DNA of 64,000 nt from Diplolepis rosae (lineage: Eukaryota > Arthropoda > Insecta > Hymenoptera > Diplolepididae): contig JAPYXD010000056.1 of NCBI GenBank assembly GCA_030998225.1, positions 930,001-994,000 on the forward strand. Reading direction: 5' to 3'. The notes under the pieces are model-generated. The model was given only the letters and a program-made list of their open reading frames with translations, was not told the origin of the DNA and searched no databases. Shown here in pieces: positions 32,085-42,553 of this stretch (position 1 is the stretch's first letter; each line of letters starts with the position of its first letter). The position numbers were made by a program, and so were the translations under genes.

Positions 32085-33347
32085 TCAATTTCTCCTAAAG
32101 TTTTGGTGACCCCCTTTCCCGATTCCCATCAAATTATACACGCGGTTTCTTTTAATTCTTAATTTGCTCTTAATAGCGTTTTCTTTTATCAGGTTAAGCT
32201 TGGAGCCAGTATCTATCAAGAATTCAGCTCTGCCTTTCAAGAACAAATCTCCGTCCAGAAGAATGACCGGATCTTCACCTGCTAATGACGAGCTTCGGGA
32301 GTATAAGATGCGACGAGATCCATTTTGAGGCCCGCGAGAAAAATTTTTCTCCTTATGAATCTCATTCTTTTTTTTAGCGAGACAATTCTCTTCATAATGG
32401 TTAGGCCCATTGCAAAATGCGCAACAACCGACTACTCTATGAGCCTTTGATACTGGGTGGAGATTATTTTGTTTCGGACAATCGCGTTTAAAATGTTCGG
32501 GCTGTCCACAGGTAAAAGAAATATGAGGGGCCTTGGAACTTCGTGGATTACTTTCTCGCGTCTTTTGTTCTTCGATCTTGCGGTCATATCGACAGTCGGA
32601 CTTATTACGTGTATTATCTTTAATATAAGGATGGAAGCGCGGTGAAGAGTCAGATTTTTGTTTGGAACGTAAACGTAATCCTCTAAAAAAACAAGAAACT
32701 GCCTTCCGAATCGCTCCCAGCCTCATGCCTACTACAACTTCTTGAGGAAAATGTTCCTCGATAGTGTCTAAGATTGAACTCGATGATTCGCTAGTACGGA
32801 TTCCGTATTGCATTACTGATTCGTCCTCTTTTTGAACCATATTAGACATCTTAGCCTGTAGTTGGCTTAAGTTTCTTTTAGGGCTGAAGACTGATTTAAG
32901 AGTGTCAATTAAGGAAGTTAAAGAATCGGGTTCGTAATTATTCTGTAAATACAAATTAGCATTTCCCGTAATTTTATTTCTAATGAGGGTCTTTAAAAAA
33001 GGTTTGTCTCCGGGATGCACAGCTTCATTGGCAATTTGACAAGTGCGAAAAAAAGTATGAACTGATGGAGTCTTGCCGTCAAATGAAGGCACAAAATTAG
33101 CTGCGAGTTTGAAACTCAAATACCGTCGCAAAGGTGGAGTTACACTTTCACGAACTAAGGGAAGAGAATGCTCAGTTTTTTGTTGCGAATTTTCGGTGAT
33201 TGACATTTGTGACGTCCCGTTTCCTGTTTCGTTAAAAGCATACGGTACCAGGCTTCCATTATTTCCAATTGCGTACAAGATTAGAAGAGCACCATGAGTG
33301 TTTGAATCGGTAGTGATCGTTTCGTCATTATTAAAATTTTGACTCAC
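32085..33347 (-). pseudogene. gag: Gypsy-B gag with nucleocapsid and protease
   Basis: A 420-codon frame. The capsid part runs from NFVPSFDGKTPSVHTFF to SCFFRGLR. Two zinc knuckles follow: CGQPEHFKRDC preceded by SFT, where the first Cys has been lost, and an intact CAFCNGPNHYEENC. The protease motif FLIDTGSKLNLI is in the same frame, so gag and protease are one product. The frame then ends soon after GIGKGG, short of the RT. Confidence 0.85.
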
Positions 33348-33617
33348 GTATCTGGTTATTTTCTATGGGTTAAAAGAAGGCATATTCATGGTCATTTTGA
33401 GGAGCAGCGTTAGAGCTAGGAGTTTGGTTAAATTCTCCCTCCATGATAATAAAAATTTTACTTTAAGATCTAAAAAAAAAATTTTTCTTTATTTTTATTT
33501 TTAATTATAAATTCTAATAAATTGTCTATCTCTATTCAATATAATAATAATGGATACCTCAAGACCATTAAAAAAAATTATGCTCTATTTATTTTTTTTA
33601 TTATCTTTTTTTTTATT

Positions 33618-33830
33618 TGTTACGTCACAAGTACGCAAATACTTACTTTGATCGAAGATTCCTCGTTTTAAGTTAGGATCGAATGATCCTCGCTTAGGGA
33701 TGAGGATAAGTCAATGAAAAGACACAATGATTATCAAATGATACAAATTAAATTTACTAAAATAAGTATAAATTGAAAATAATAAAATGTCGTTAGAATT
33801 GGTTCATAATTGGAGGCACAGGCAGGTTGG
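33618..33830 (-). repeat. Gypsy-B 5' LTR start
   Basis: It begins TGTTACGTCACAAGTACGC and stays close to the Gypsy-A LTR for about 110 bp (GATCGAAGATTCCTCG, GGATAAGTCAATGAAA), then becomes only loosely similar. The far end of this LTR could not be located. No convincing primer site is visible left of 33618. Confidence 0.75.
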
Positions 33831-33851
33831 TAGGAAATAGACAGAAGACAG

Positions 33852-33853
33852 GC

Positions 33854-33892
<39 letters not shown>

Positions 33893-33900
33893 GAGAGAGA
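33852..33900. repeat. (CAGA)n microsatellite
   Basis: About nine CAGA/GACA tetranucleotides followed by GAGAGA. On the minus strand it appears as a CTGT run. Confidence 0.95.
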
Positions 33901-33946
33901 TACAAAACATTGCCCACATAAAATAGAAATTTAAAAAACAGGTCAA

Positions 33947-34592
33947 GAAATCTACACAGCTTCTCCAGAAAAGTCTCCTGTGTCTGACATTATGCCTAGA
34001 CGAAAGGGCGACGTGTTATATGCAAGGTAATAAAACTCCAAGAGTGAGGGATGAATTATGGGACTGGTCCATAGCACGAAAAAAAAGGGGGAAATCTATT
34101 TTTATGGACAACTCGAGATAGCTCGAGTTGTACGCCGAATTGTGAGTCCACCCTCAACTATTCCGGGGGGGGGGAGGAACATTAACCAATTATGGGCCTC
34201 TTCGATTATTTTCAGGCGATGATCTGACAAATGGAAATAATCGTTGACGCACAGAGCACCCGGTACCAGAATGGGAATCTGCAGGAAGGTCTCTCAGTAA
34301 GTAAAAAGGTTTTTATTCGAAAAGTCAGTTTTTTAGCAAATCTTTCGCCTGACTTTTAGAGTCGGTCCTAAAAATTTGACGAGTTCGACTCTTTTCAAGT
34401 TTGTTAGAGTTTAAAACAATAAAAATAGTTGAATCATAAAAAGGATCTTGTGTTTTCTTGTTTTTCTTATTTTTTCCACGACTTCCAACTTATCTTTATA
34501 AACCGGCCGGTTCGAAAATTTAATTCCAAAATAACCCGCGGAATATATTTAATTCTAAATATTAAATCTAGATGGCCCTCAGATCGGGTCGT
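33947..34592. other. spacer between Gypsy-B and Gypsy-C
   Basis: No gene. It contains the interrupted palindrome at 34108-34131 and a run of nine G at about 34166-34174. It may include the unplaced remainder of the Gypsy-B LTR. Confidence 0.5.
34108..34131. repeat. perfect 10-bp inverted repeat
   Basis: ACAACTCGAG, a 4-base spacer (ATAG), then CTCGAGTTGT. Two XhoI-type hexamers in mirrored context. Could be a protein site or a small hairpin. Confidence 0.8.
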
Positions 34593-35820
34593 TGTTACGA
34601 GCCAAATGATTCGCTCCTTCAGGTCGAACGATGATTTGTCGGGTCCGTCGGTCAATTAACTACTACGTAGAGCCGGGAAATTTGAATTTTTTTATAAACA
34701 TAAACACTTTTAGTTCACACAACTTGAAAGTATATTTAGAATTTAATGATCAACTTATGAGCAAGTCAGATTTACAACATTAATCGCGATCGCGTCGTGA
34801 AAAGACAAATAATTTTAAGTGTCACCGATATCTTGGAGTGACTTCGACGATTAGTCACTTCAAGTTGTATGTCCGTGGTAAAAATTGCTCTGAGCTCCAG
34901 GGAAGAGAAGTTCAAGTCCGCAGCTTCTCAACCCCCGCTCCGTTGCTGTGATTTCATCTCAAGCGATTAGAAAAACGTCTCACACTTCACATCATCCAAT
35001 TATCGCGTTACATATTCTTACATATACATATCTTACATATTCACACATCAAGCAGTCACATCAACCCAATCATACTCGAAATCGATCCCACCTATTCTGC
35101 CCTTTGATGCACACCGTGCATATCATATCGGGATCAATGGTTCTTTTTGATCACGACCGATGTTCCAAGAAAAGTAATTAATTCTCACCCTAATTTTTAA
35201 ACCAAGTCACATGCATCCTATCGCTTCGAATCTTATCTACATTTTTCTAGCACCTACATTAAATTGTTTATGCGTCGCTCTTAGCTTCCAAGCAGTTCAG
35301 TTTCCTATTCTAGTTACACCGGCATAAATAAAATTTGCCGTAAATTATAATTAATATTTAAATTCATACTAAATCTACGACTCTTTATATCTGACTTGCT
35401 CTCTTTATCTAACCTAAATTATAAACAAAAGTTATCAATCTATCGTACATAAGGTCCTTATTATAACGTGCACGTGTGAGGTTCTCTGAAGCCCCGACTC
35501 ACGGCACAAACTCCAAAAGATAAAAATATTTACTAAATATTTCACGCAAGGAATTTATCCTTTGCTACGCAATATTTTCGAGGCTGTAAATTTATGAATA
35601 TAAGTTCCCTTTCGAAGTTCCAACTAAAAAGTAGTTAAAACGATGATGCATTCCGATTACCATCCACATTTCCTAAATAACCATTTATATAGAATTTTAC
35701 TTCATTTCATCATTATTAGTTTTTATTTTGTTAATCGATTTAAAATTTAGTGCGCAAAGTTTGTCTCTAAGAGCTGCCGCTCTCTAGTGGAGAACGAGCG
35801 AGGTATAGTCGCTCGTCACA
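34593..35820 (-). repeat. Gypsy-C 3' LTR (1228 bp)
   Basis: Starts TGTTACGAGCCAAATG and ends GCTCGTCACA, giving inverted termini TGT(T/G)ACGAGC. It matches the right LTR at 44917-45580 and about 46339-46769 with few differences. Near the end is a GAGCGA...TCGCTC hairpin. Confidence 0.9.
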
Positions 35821-35831
35821 CCTCACCCCTT
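35821..35831 (-). promoter_or_regulatory. Gypsy-C polypurine tract
   Basis: The minus strand reads AAGGGGTGAGG directly before the LTR start TGTGACGAGC, the standard position for plus-strand priming. Confidence 0.75.
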
Positions 35832-36384
35832 ATTGAAAGGATTTTCAAAGAAAATTCTTCTGTTAACAGCTAAAATTTGAATTGTATATATTCCATATAA
35901 CATATTTTCAATAGGATACTAAATAATAAAGGCAATCAATTGCAAAGTAATAAATAAAAGTCTTTTTTTGTTTTGTTTGGTTTTTCTCGCTTTTTGGTCA
36001 TTTGTCTTTATACCAATTTATTAAATAAGAAAAGTTAAATTTGTATTTAAATATATGTATGTGTGTGGCATAAGTAAGAAAATAACGCACTAACGACGCT
36101 TTGAGCATAAAGGCCCTGAAGGCTCCGTGTACCATGGTTCTATGTTTCCCACAAAGATTAAAAATCGTCAAAATCATAGGTTTCATAGTTCCTTGCGTTT
36201 CAAAGTATTCGTCCTTTGCTCACTTCTGCCTTAGCAATAGCATATCTGAGGTTGAATGTATGCAATAATGAGCGAGAACAATAGTCGCTCATGTCCCCCT
36301 CCCCCTTATTAAAATTAATAATAATGATAAAATTAATATCTAAGCTATTTAATTACATTTAACTGATAAGAAACTAATAGTTAT
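35832..36384 (-). other. Gypsy-C 3' UTR with second tract-like site
   Basis: This 550-bp region follows the pol stop. At 36271-36310 it repeats the LTR edge and tract arrangement: AGCGAGAACAATAGTCGCTC beside CCCCCTCCCCCTTATT, compare AGCGAGGTATAGTCGCTC beside CCTCACCCCTTATT at the true edge. No coding region is seen. Confidence 0.6.
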
Positions 36385-37540
36385 TTATTCGTTTACAATC
36401 GCTGAATTAGCCATATCTTGATCATGAAAAATCTTAATTGTTTGTGGCCTAAGTTTATTAATATGGACGATTTTTCTCTTTCCATTCCCTAAATCTATTT
36501 CTACATTTAAGTCATTGAAAATTTGCGTGATTGTATATGGACCTGAGTATTCGTTATCTAACTTCGAGTTTTTAGTATCCTTTAAAAGATAAATTTTATC
36601 TCCTATGTCATAATTTTGCACATTCAATTTTCGGTCGTAGTATTTTTTAGACTTTTCTTTGGCTACCCGGAGTTTTTCTCTAGCCAGGCTTTGGATTTCA
36701 ATTAATTTATTTTGTAATGTTTTCAAAAATAAATATTAAGTTAACGGAATCTTTCTTTTCGCAAATTCTGAAGGAATTCTGGCTTCTTTTCCAAAAATTA
36801 ATTCATGTGGCGTAAACCCCATTCCTTCATGTTTTGAAGTGTTGTATGAGAAAACAGCGAACCGAACCCATCTGTCCCAATTATTTTTGTTACAATAATT
36901 TTTAAAATATTGTATTAAAACATGATGACTGCGTTCCAGAGACCCTAAACTTTCTGGGTGAAAGGCGGTAGATTTGATTTGTTTTATTTTAAATATGTTA
37001 CAAAAGGTGGACATGACTTGACTCGTAAAATTACTACCCTGAACAGTATGGATTATTTCCGGGCATCCAAATCGCGAAATAAACTGTTCAGCAAGGGCTG
37101 CTGCGATGGTCGTTGATTCAGTATTTTTTAAAGGAATGGCATCCGAATATTTCGTGAGGTTATCTTGGATTGTTAATAAGTATTTACTTCCCAATTCAAT
37201 TACAGGTAATGGACCAACAATATCAATTTCTATTTTTTCGAAAGCTTCAGAAGGTGTATCAGTAATTTTCATAGGCAAACGTGTTTTCATTCTCACGGTT
37301 TTGTTAATTTTGCATATTTCACAATTTTTTACGAAATCCCTGATTTGTTCACGCATATTAGCCCAGTATAACTGTTATCTTATTCTCGCGTATGTCTTAG
37401 TGGCGCCTTTATGTCCCCCAGTAGTCGAAGAATGAAATTCTTTAATTATATTTTCCCGTTCATTTTCAGAAGGAGTTTCTACTTCACCGGAACAAATTGT
37501 AATTTTATAATTGGTTTGGCCAAAATTAACACGTATTTAG
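36385..37540 (-). pseudogene. pol: Gypsy-C integrase
   Basis: Read right to left: HHCC finger (EFHSSTTGGHKGATK, CEICK) with an in-frame TAA between the His and Cys pairs at about 37380; catalytic core IDIVGPLPVIELGS; then HTVQGSNF, where the expected Asp is Val; then SLERSHH with the Glu intact. A stop after KRKIPLT at 36736 separates the C-terminal part 36385-36726 (KYYDRKLNVQNYDIGDKIY, GPYTIT module). The lost catalytic Asp alone should abolish activity. Confidence 0.85.
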
Positions 37541-37570
37541 AGCGGAGCTCCGGAGGTTGAGGGGTGGAAT

Positions 37571-38420
37571 GTGAAATTTCTACAGCTCAACCTCGGGAGA
37601 GGGAAGGAAGCACAGAACCTTCGGATGCAGACTGCCAAGGAGAGGGGGGCTGATGTGTTGCGCATTAGTGAGCAACATAAATGGTCCGAAAACTCTGCTT
37701 GGTACCAGGATGCATCACGGAGGGCTGGGATCCTTGTTTGTAGCCCTGATATGAGCATCGGGGATTTCCTGGAGACCGACGCGGGGTTCGTTTGGGTGGA
37801 GGTGGCAGGTGTGCGTGTGTACAGCTGCTACTTCTCTCCCAGCGATCCTCTCGAGATCTTCGAGACCCAGATTCTCCTCCTTGAGGAAAGCCTCAGAGAG
37901 GCTAGTGGGCGGTCCCTTATCGTGGGCGATTTTAATAGTAAGTCGCTCGAGTGGGGCGAAGCCCGTCTGGACAGAAGGGAGATCTTGGTCGGCGAGATGG
38001 CCGCTAGGGATGACCTGATTGTATTAAACCAGGGCAGGGATTTTACGTTCATACGAGGAGCGGGGGGGGGGGGGAATTATCGACCTCACGTTTGCCGCGC
38101 CCCGTCTTGCCTCAAGGATAGTCGACTGGTGCGTCCTCCAGGTATTAACCTTGAGTGACCATCAGTGCATTGAGTTTAGCATCCGGGAACGCAGTCACCC
38201 AGTGACCGTGCGGGCTGCGAGGCGGAAAGTGGTCGCAGCATGTGACCACTCGATGCCTCGACGGCGGCACGGGCGTACCGGGACGACCAGTTGTCTGTCC
38301 TGCGTCGGGAATGCCTCACAGCGCGGCGGAGATTCACCCGCTCAAAGGGTGATCCTCTGCTGCACGAGGCATGGAAAAAAGCAAAATCAGCTCTGAGGAA
38401 AGGCATAGAGAAAAGCCGAC
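37571..38420 (+). pseudogene. LINE endonuclease domain, frameshifted
   Basis: The frame starts MKFLQLNLGRGKEAQNL, with the catalytic-type blocks SEQHKWSENS, SCYFSPSDP, IVGDFNSKSLEWG. It breaks at a run of 13 G (about 38061-38073). After it the domain continues in another frame with IIDLTFAAPRL and the final SDH motif (LSDHQCIEF at about 38150-38180). The rest (38190-38420) is the endonuclease-RT linker. G-run slippage, in the genome or the assembly, explains the break. Confidence 0.85.
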
Positions 38421-38556
38421 TTCAGTGCTGGAAAGACTTGATCGGTGAGGTCGAGAAGGACCCATAGGGTCTTGCCTTAAAAATAGCCACCAAGAGATTA
38501 GTGACTAGAAGAAAGACCCCGGGCCTGGATAATCTCGATCGAGTCAAGTACATCGT

Positions 38557-39902
38557 GTGAAGCTTGTTTCCGCATGTAGAACCGTTCAAAGACAGGACAG
38601 AAGCTCCTGCGTGATCCGGCGCGAAGAACTCTTCACTCTCGAAGAACTAAAGAGATCGGGTGGAAGGCTCAAGGCAAACAGCGCCGGGGATCGACGGGGT
38701 GCCGAACGAGATCCTCAAAGACGTGATCGGGGCATACCCGGAGATGCTCCTAGAAGTCTTCAACTCCTGTCTTCGGGATGGGGGAGATTCTTCGCAGACT
38801 GGACGAAGCAGAGATTGGTCCTGCTGAGGAAGGGCAACAAACCTCTAGGGGATGCCTCATCGTATAGACCAATATGTCTTTTGGATACGATGGGGAAACT
38901 TCTGGAGGAAATGATCCTTCAAAGACTAGGGGGGCACATGGTTCGCGAGAATGGTCTCTCGGAAAACCAGTTTGGCTTTCGGAAAGGCAGGTCAACAGTT
39001 GACGCCATCCAGGCAGTGGTGGACATCGCCACTAAAGCAAGAAGAGGAACTAGCAAGCGTAAGGGATTCTGCGCGTTGATCAGCATTGACACACAATGCG
39101 TTCAATACCGAAGATGGAACATCTGCATCGAGGTGATGGTGAGCAATGATACTCTGTGGCGCGCAAAGCGTTGGTTAGATAGCAGAGGCCTGAAAATGGC
39201 CCCTGAAAAGGCCGAGGCTTTGCTGGTAACGGACAGGAGATCCTTCCAATATCCGAAGATCGTTCTCGACCCAGGGAAGCTAAGAGAAGGCTAGTGGCGA
39301 GCGTGGTAAACTCGAAGCTGCTTTATGCAGCACCGATCTGGACAAGTGCCCTTAACTACCATGCTATCCTGAAGAAGCTGTTCACGGCACAGAGAGGTAT
39401 GGTGATGAGAATTGTCTCAGCATACCGAACTGTGTCGACGTGTGCTGTGCTGGTCCTGGCGAGCGTCCCACCAATTGACTTATTGGCGGAGGAATGGAAA
39501 GAGACCTTTCAGCTCCGTAAGGAGCTCACCTTCTTAACCAACCTGCAGGAAATCGCTCGGGCGAAGGAGGCCATCCGCAAGGATGGAAGGCGCAGACTCG
39601 TCGAGAAATGGCAGACGAGATGGCATGGTGACCAATCCGGGAGATGGACACACCGTCTAATCCCGGAGCTCACCACCTGGCTGGATAGGAAGCACGGTCA
39701 AGTCAGCTTTTACCTGGCACAAGCGCTTTCAAGCCACGGCTGCTTTAATGCGTACCTGAAGCGCTTCAAGAAAAGAGACGACGAGTCGTGTAGCTACTGC
39801 GGATCCTTTGTGGAAAATGCAGAGGACACACTCTGTCTGTGCCAGGTGGGGCGCGGAAAGGGAGGCCGTCAGTCGGGCAGTGCGCGCACAGCTCACTCCT
39901 GA
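38557..39902 (+). pseudogene. LINE reverse transcriptase and C-terminus, broken
   Basis: The RT entry blocks are present: LVLLRKGNKPLGDASSYRP, ENQFGFRKGRSTVDAIQ, and a damaged motif A (SIDTQCVQYRRW). The next block is already RAKRWLDSRGLKMAPEK, so about 100 residues with the FADD catalytic motif have been deleted. After a stop at 39294 the C-terminal part continues (SKLLYAAPIWTSAL, TRWHGDQSGRWTHRLIP) to CSYCGSFVENAEDT, a zinc-knuckle-like site, and another frameshift. Enzymatically dead. Confidence 0.85.
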
Positions 39903-40056
39903 CACGATAGTCTCTCTCATGCTCCAGTCTGAACAGATATGGATTCTTATCGAGTCATTCGTCACCCTAGACCCGTCCTAGGAGAGTCCTGTACAACGTC
40001 TATAAAAGATTTCGACATTTTTCCTCCTCACCAAAAAAAAAAAAAAAAAAAAAAAT

Positions 40057-40227
40057 ATCCTGATTTTACTCAAGCATTTGTAGTAATCACAGATGCCTTA
40101 AATTATGGTATAGGGGGTGTTTTGAGCCAAGGTAACGTTGGAAAAGACCCTCCAGTTGCATATGCTTCAAGAACGCTATCAGATACCGAAATAAATTATT
40201 CGACAATAGACAAAGAACTTCTTGCGA
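40057..40227 (+). pseudogene. inverted Gypsy-C RNase H fragment
   Basis: The plus strand reads YPDFTQAFVVITDALNYGIG and VAYASRTLSDTEINYSTID, unmistakable Gypsy RNase H, but opposite in direction to the surrounding Gypsy-C genes. It begins right after the LINE poly(A) and ends where minus-strand RT sequence begins (about 40228). RNase H should lie on the minus strand between RT and integrase, so this piece was inverted. Confidence 0.85.
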
Positions 40228-41240
40228 TAAAATCTACAACCGTTGAACCGAAAATCTACAAACATTTGCCAGCGTCTATTTCCTTCAGAATCTGCCTTTT
40301 TTGGGACTATCCAAACCGGAGAATTATAGGGTGAATCTGAATCTTCAATTAGCCCCCCTTTAAGTAATTCGCTAGTTTGTTTCAATATTTCCTTATTATG
40401 TGCTTCTGCCGGTCTATATTGCCTCTGGAAAGTGGGACTTTCATCAGTAGTGTGAATTTGATGTTGTATAAAATTTGTGCTACGGAGTTTATCATTCTCT
40501 AATTTAAATCTATAGGAAAATTTGAAAATGGGTTCCAGTAAACTAGCCTTTTCTTCGTCATATAAATGCGAGAAGTCGAGAGCTTTTAATAGCTTGGAAA
40601 GGCGCTCTGCTAATCGCTTATTCTCTTCCTCCCCGTTTTCGATTTGAATAAGATTTCCTACTAGTGGTGCTATCGAAAATTCTTGCAATTGTACAGGCGG
40701 TACGATTAATTCTATATCATTAAGAGTTGTATTTATAGCAAAAATTTGTGCTAACTCATTTTCATTTTTAACTAAATTTTCTCCCAAATAAACCCCTACT
40801 CCTGTATCTATTTTTTGCAAATATCCTTCTTTTAATTCGCTATTTATCGGTAAACCAATCAATTTATGTGCACGCGCTGGCAATACAATTTTCCCTGGAT
40901 TATTTTTATTGAGAGCTTCTAGTTTTAATGTTATTTTTTCACCGGAAAATGTCATAGTTGCAGAGTTGTTTCTCAAAAATTGCATTCCCAATAAACCGCA
41001 TGGAGAAATGGGAAAAGTATTATGTACTAAATGAAAGTTTGTTTCTCTACCCTCGACATTTATTTTAACCATACCCTTTGTTTCAATTTCCCCAGATCCT
41101 ATTCCTGTTAAAATAAATCTTTCTGATTTATCGCGACGCACATTTTAATTAATACAATTTGCTGTTAAAAGATTGATTTCGCACCCTGTGTCTATCAAGA
41201 ATTCTGACCTCCCATCATGAAATGTTTTATTTCTTAAATA
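40228..41240 (-). pseudogene. pol: Gypsy-C protease and RT start
   Basis: The protease motif EFLIDTGCEINLLT lies at about 41190-41215, with an in-frame stop shortly after. The main frame then covers the connecting region (ILTGIGSGEIETKGM, GLLGMQFLRNNSAT, KIVLPARAHKLIGLP) and RT entry (SPYNSPVWIVPKKADSEGN, RWQMFVDFR) ending at about 40230. RT palm with YxDD is absent from the window. Confidence 0.85.
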
Positions 41241-41242
41241 TA

Positions 41243-41999
41243 AAGGGTTTCCCAATAGGGGTGATATGATTTTGAATGTCCCTATCGGGCTCATTTGAAC
41301 TGAAATTTTTGACGTCTGCTGTCAGTTATCATTAGTAAGGTTTGCCATTTAATCATGAGTAGTTTCACGCTTCCACAACGTTTGGAAATTGTCCAATTAT
41401 TTTATCAAAATTCGAGAAGTTTTGTCGGTGTTCAAAGAGCATATCGTGCAAAATATGGTCGTCATTCTGCTCCATCCGCGCTCTCAATTCGTCGAATAAT
41501 CGATAAGTTGGAGAGTGAATTTACTCTATTGGATACTAAGCCTAAAAATCGTATGCGTACCGCACGTTCTACACAGAATATAGCCGCCGTACAGGCCAGT
41601 ATCGAGGAAAACCGTGAATTGTCCGTGCCACGCCGATCTCAGGAATTGGGCCTGTCCAGGATGACTACCTGGCGTATTTTGCGATTGGATCTTGGCCTGC
41701 ATCCCTATAAGATGATTCTGGCCCAAGAACTGAAGCCTAATGACCATCGTTTGCGTCGGGAGTTCGCGGATTGGGCTCTGGAATCAATTGAAAATGATCC
41801 CAATTTTCATCAAAAAATCATCTTTTCTGATGAGGCGCATTTTTGGCTCAAGTCTCGGGGGACATTTGGCCGATATATTGTTTAAATCATAAATGGCATA
41901 GAATATCCAATATAATAAAAAAGATTTCGATCAATTCCGAATGAATATTCAGTGTTTTTTTTCAATTTCAAAACATATCACCCTTATTGGGAAACCCTT
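41243..41999 (+). mobile_element. Tc1/mariner-type element (757 bp)
   Basis: It is flanked by TA at 41241-41242 and 42000-42001. TIRs read AAGGGTTTCCCAATAGGGG at the left and, inward, AAGGGTTTCCCAATAAGGG at the right. It carries a truncated transposase on the plus strand. It interrupts Gypsy-C between nucleocapsid and protease coding sequence; removing it and one TA rejoins the two Gypsy parts (with a residual stop). Confidence 0.9.
41355..41885 (+). pseudogene. Tc1/mariner transposase, internally deleted
   Basis: A 176-codon frame starts at the ATG at 41355. The N-terminal helix-turn-helix region (FTLPQRLEIVQLFYQNSRS, GVQRAYRAKYGRHSAPS) and a second DNA-binding segment (SRRSQ-like SVPRRSQELGLSRMTTWRI) are followed by KIIFSDEAHFWL, the first-or-second Asp region of the catalytic core. 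Sequence then jumps to a short unrelated end (KSRGTFGRYIV). Most of the DDE/DDD core is missing, so the element is non-autonomous. Confidence 0.85.
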
Positions 42000-42001
42000 T
42001 A

Positions 42002-42529
42002 CTATTGGGGTTCGGACTGTGTTCGTTTTCCCGATAGTGAGCACGGCGCGTTTGATTGGCACACGGTTAAAATGGTTCTGTTCATCCCTGCGCCCTGACG
42101 ATGAACACCTTCCAGGTTTAAATTCTCCGATGAAGTAGAGGCTTTTGAGGATTTTTCCCTTTTCAAAAACTTTAATGCCCTTTCAGCTTCGTCAGCCCGA
42201 CGCTCAGCTTCTAACATTCGTCGCTTAAGACACGTATTAATTTGATGCCCTACCTCATGGCAATAAGAACATTTCATTGACTTATTGTTTTCTGCTATTT
42301 TTTATTTATTAACTTTCCTAGCATTAGAAAGCGAATTAATATTCCTGTGAGAACAATTTCTAGAAGTGTGGCCGTCTTCTCCGCACGTATAACAAACTAA
42401 CTTCTGTCTACTATCACCTGACCTATCACAATTCCGAGCGATATGCCTTTCTTTCCCGCAAGTGTAACAAATTTTTTTTAGAAAAATCGACATCACGGGA
42501 AGATTTTTCATTAACATGATAGACACCAC
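42002..42529 (-). pseudogene. gag: Gypsy-C nucleocapsid with three CCHC knuckles
   Basis: Three knuckles of the form C-x2-C-x4-H-x4-C are present: CYTCGKERHIARNC, CYTCGEDGHTSRNC and CSYCHEVGHQINTC. The first two are in the frame 42302-42529 and the third in 42002-42277, where a coiled-coil-like basic/acidic stretch (LEAERRADEAERALKFLKR) follows. A stop and short gap separate the frames. Confidence 0.85.
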
Positions 42530-42553
42530 TGTATTCTGGATTGCATTCCCTTC

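Larger units (their letters stand above)
27530..33830 (-). mobile_element. Gypsy-B LTR retrotransposon, decayed and truncated
   Basis: It is a minus-strand Gypsy element with gag-protease (32085-33347), RT and RNase H (about 30027-31939), integrase N-terminus (27530-28487) and the start of a 5' LTR (33618 onward). The 3' half of integrase, 3' UTR and 3' LTR are missing beyond a MITE end. Multiple frameshifts and stops, plus about 1.2 kb of unrelated sequence in the linker, mark it as older than Gypsy-A. Its LTR start is related to that of Gypsy-A. Confidence 0.85.
37541..40056 (+). mobile_element. R1-clade LINE, internally deleted
   Basis: A plus-strand non-LTR retrotransposon. It has an AP-endonuclease domain (37571 onward), RT pieces (38557-39294), a C-terminal region with a CCHC-like motif (39294-39902) and a poly(A) tail of about 25 A (40033-40057). 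Its 5' end is near 37541. It sits in Gypsy-C between integrase and RT sequence. No target duplication is visible and the flanks are not collinear, so the locus was rearranged. R1-type assignment rests on the peptide order I recall for that clade. Confidence 0.85.

Noticed and set aside
33618..33830. Third LTR of Gypsy-A
   Set aside because: Similarity falls off after about 110 bp, and it is placed correctly as the 5' LTR of Gypsy-B.
40033..40057. Poly(A) run as an assembly artefact
   Set aside because: It follows directly after the 3' UTR of a LINE, where a poly(A) tail is expected.
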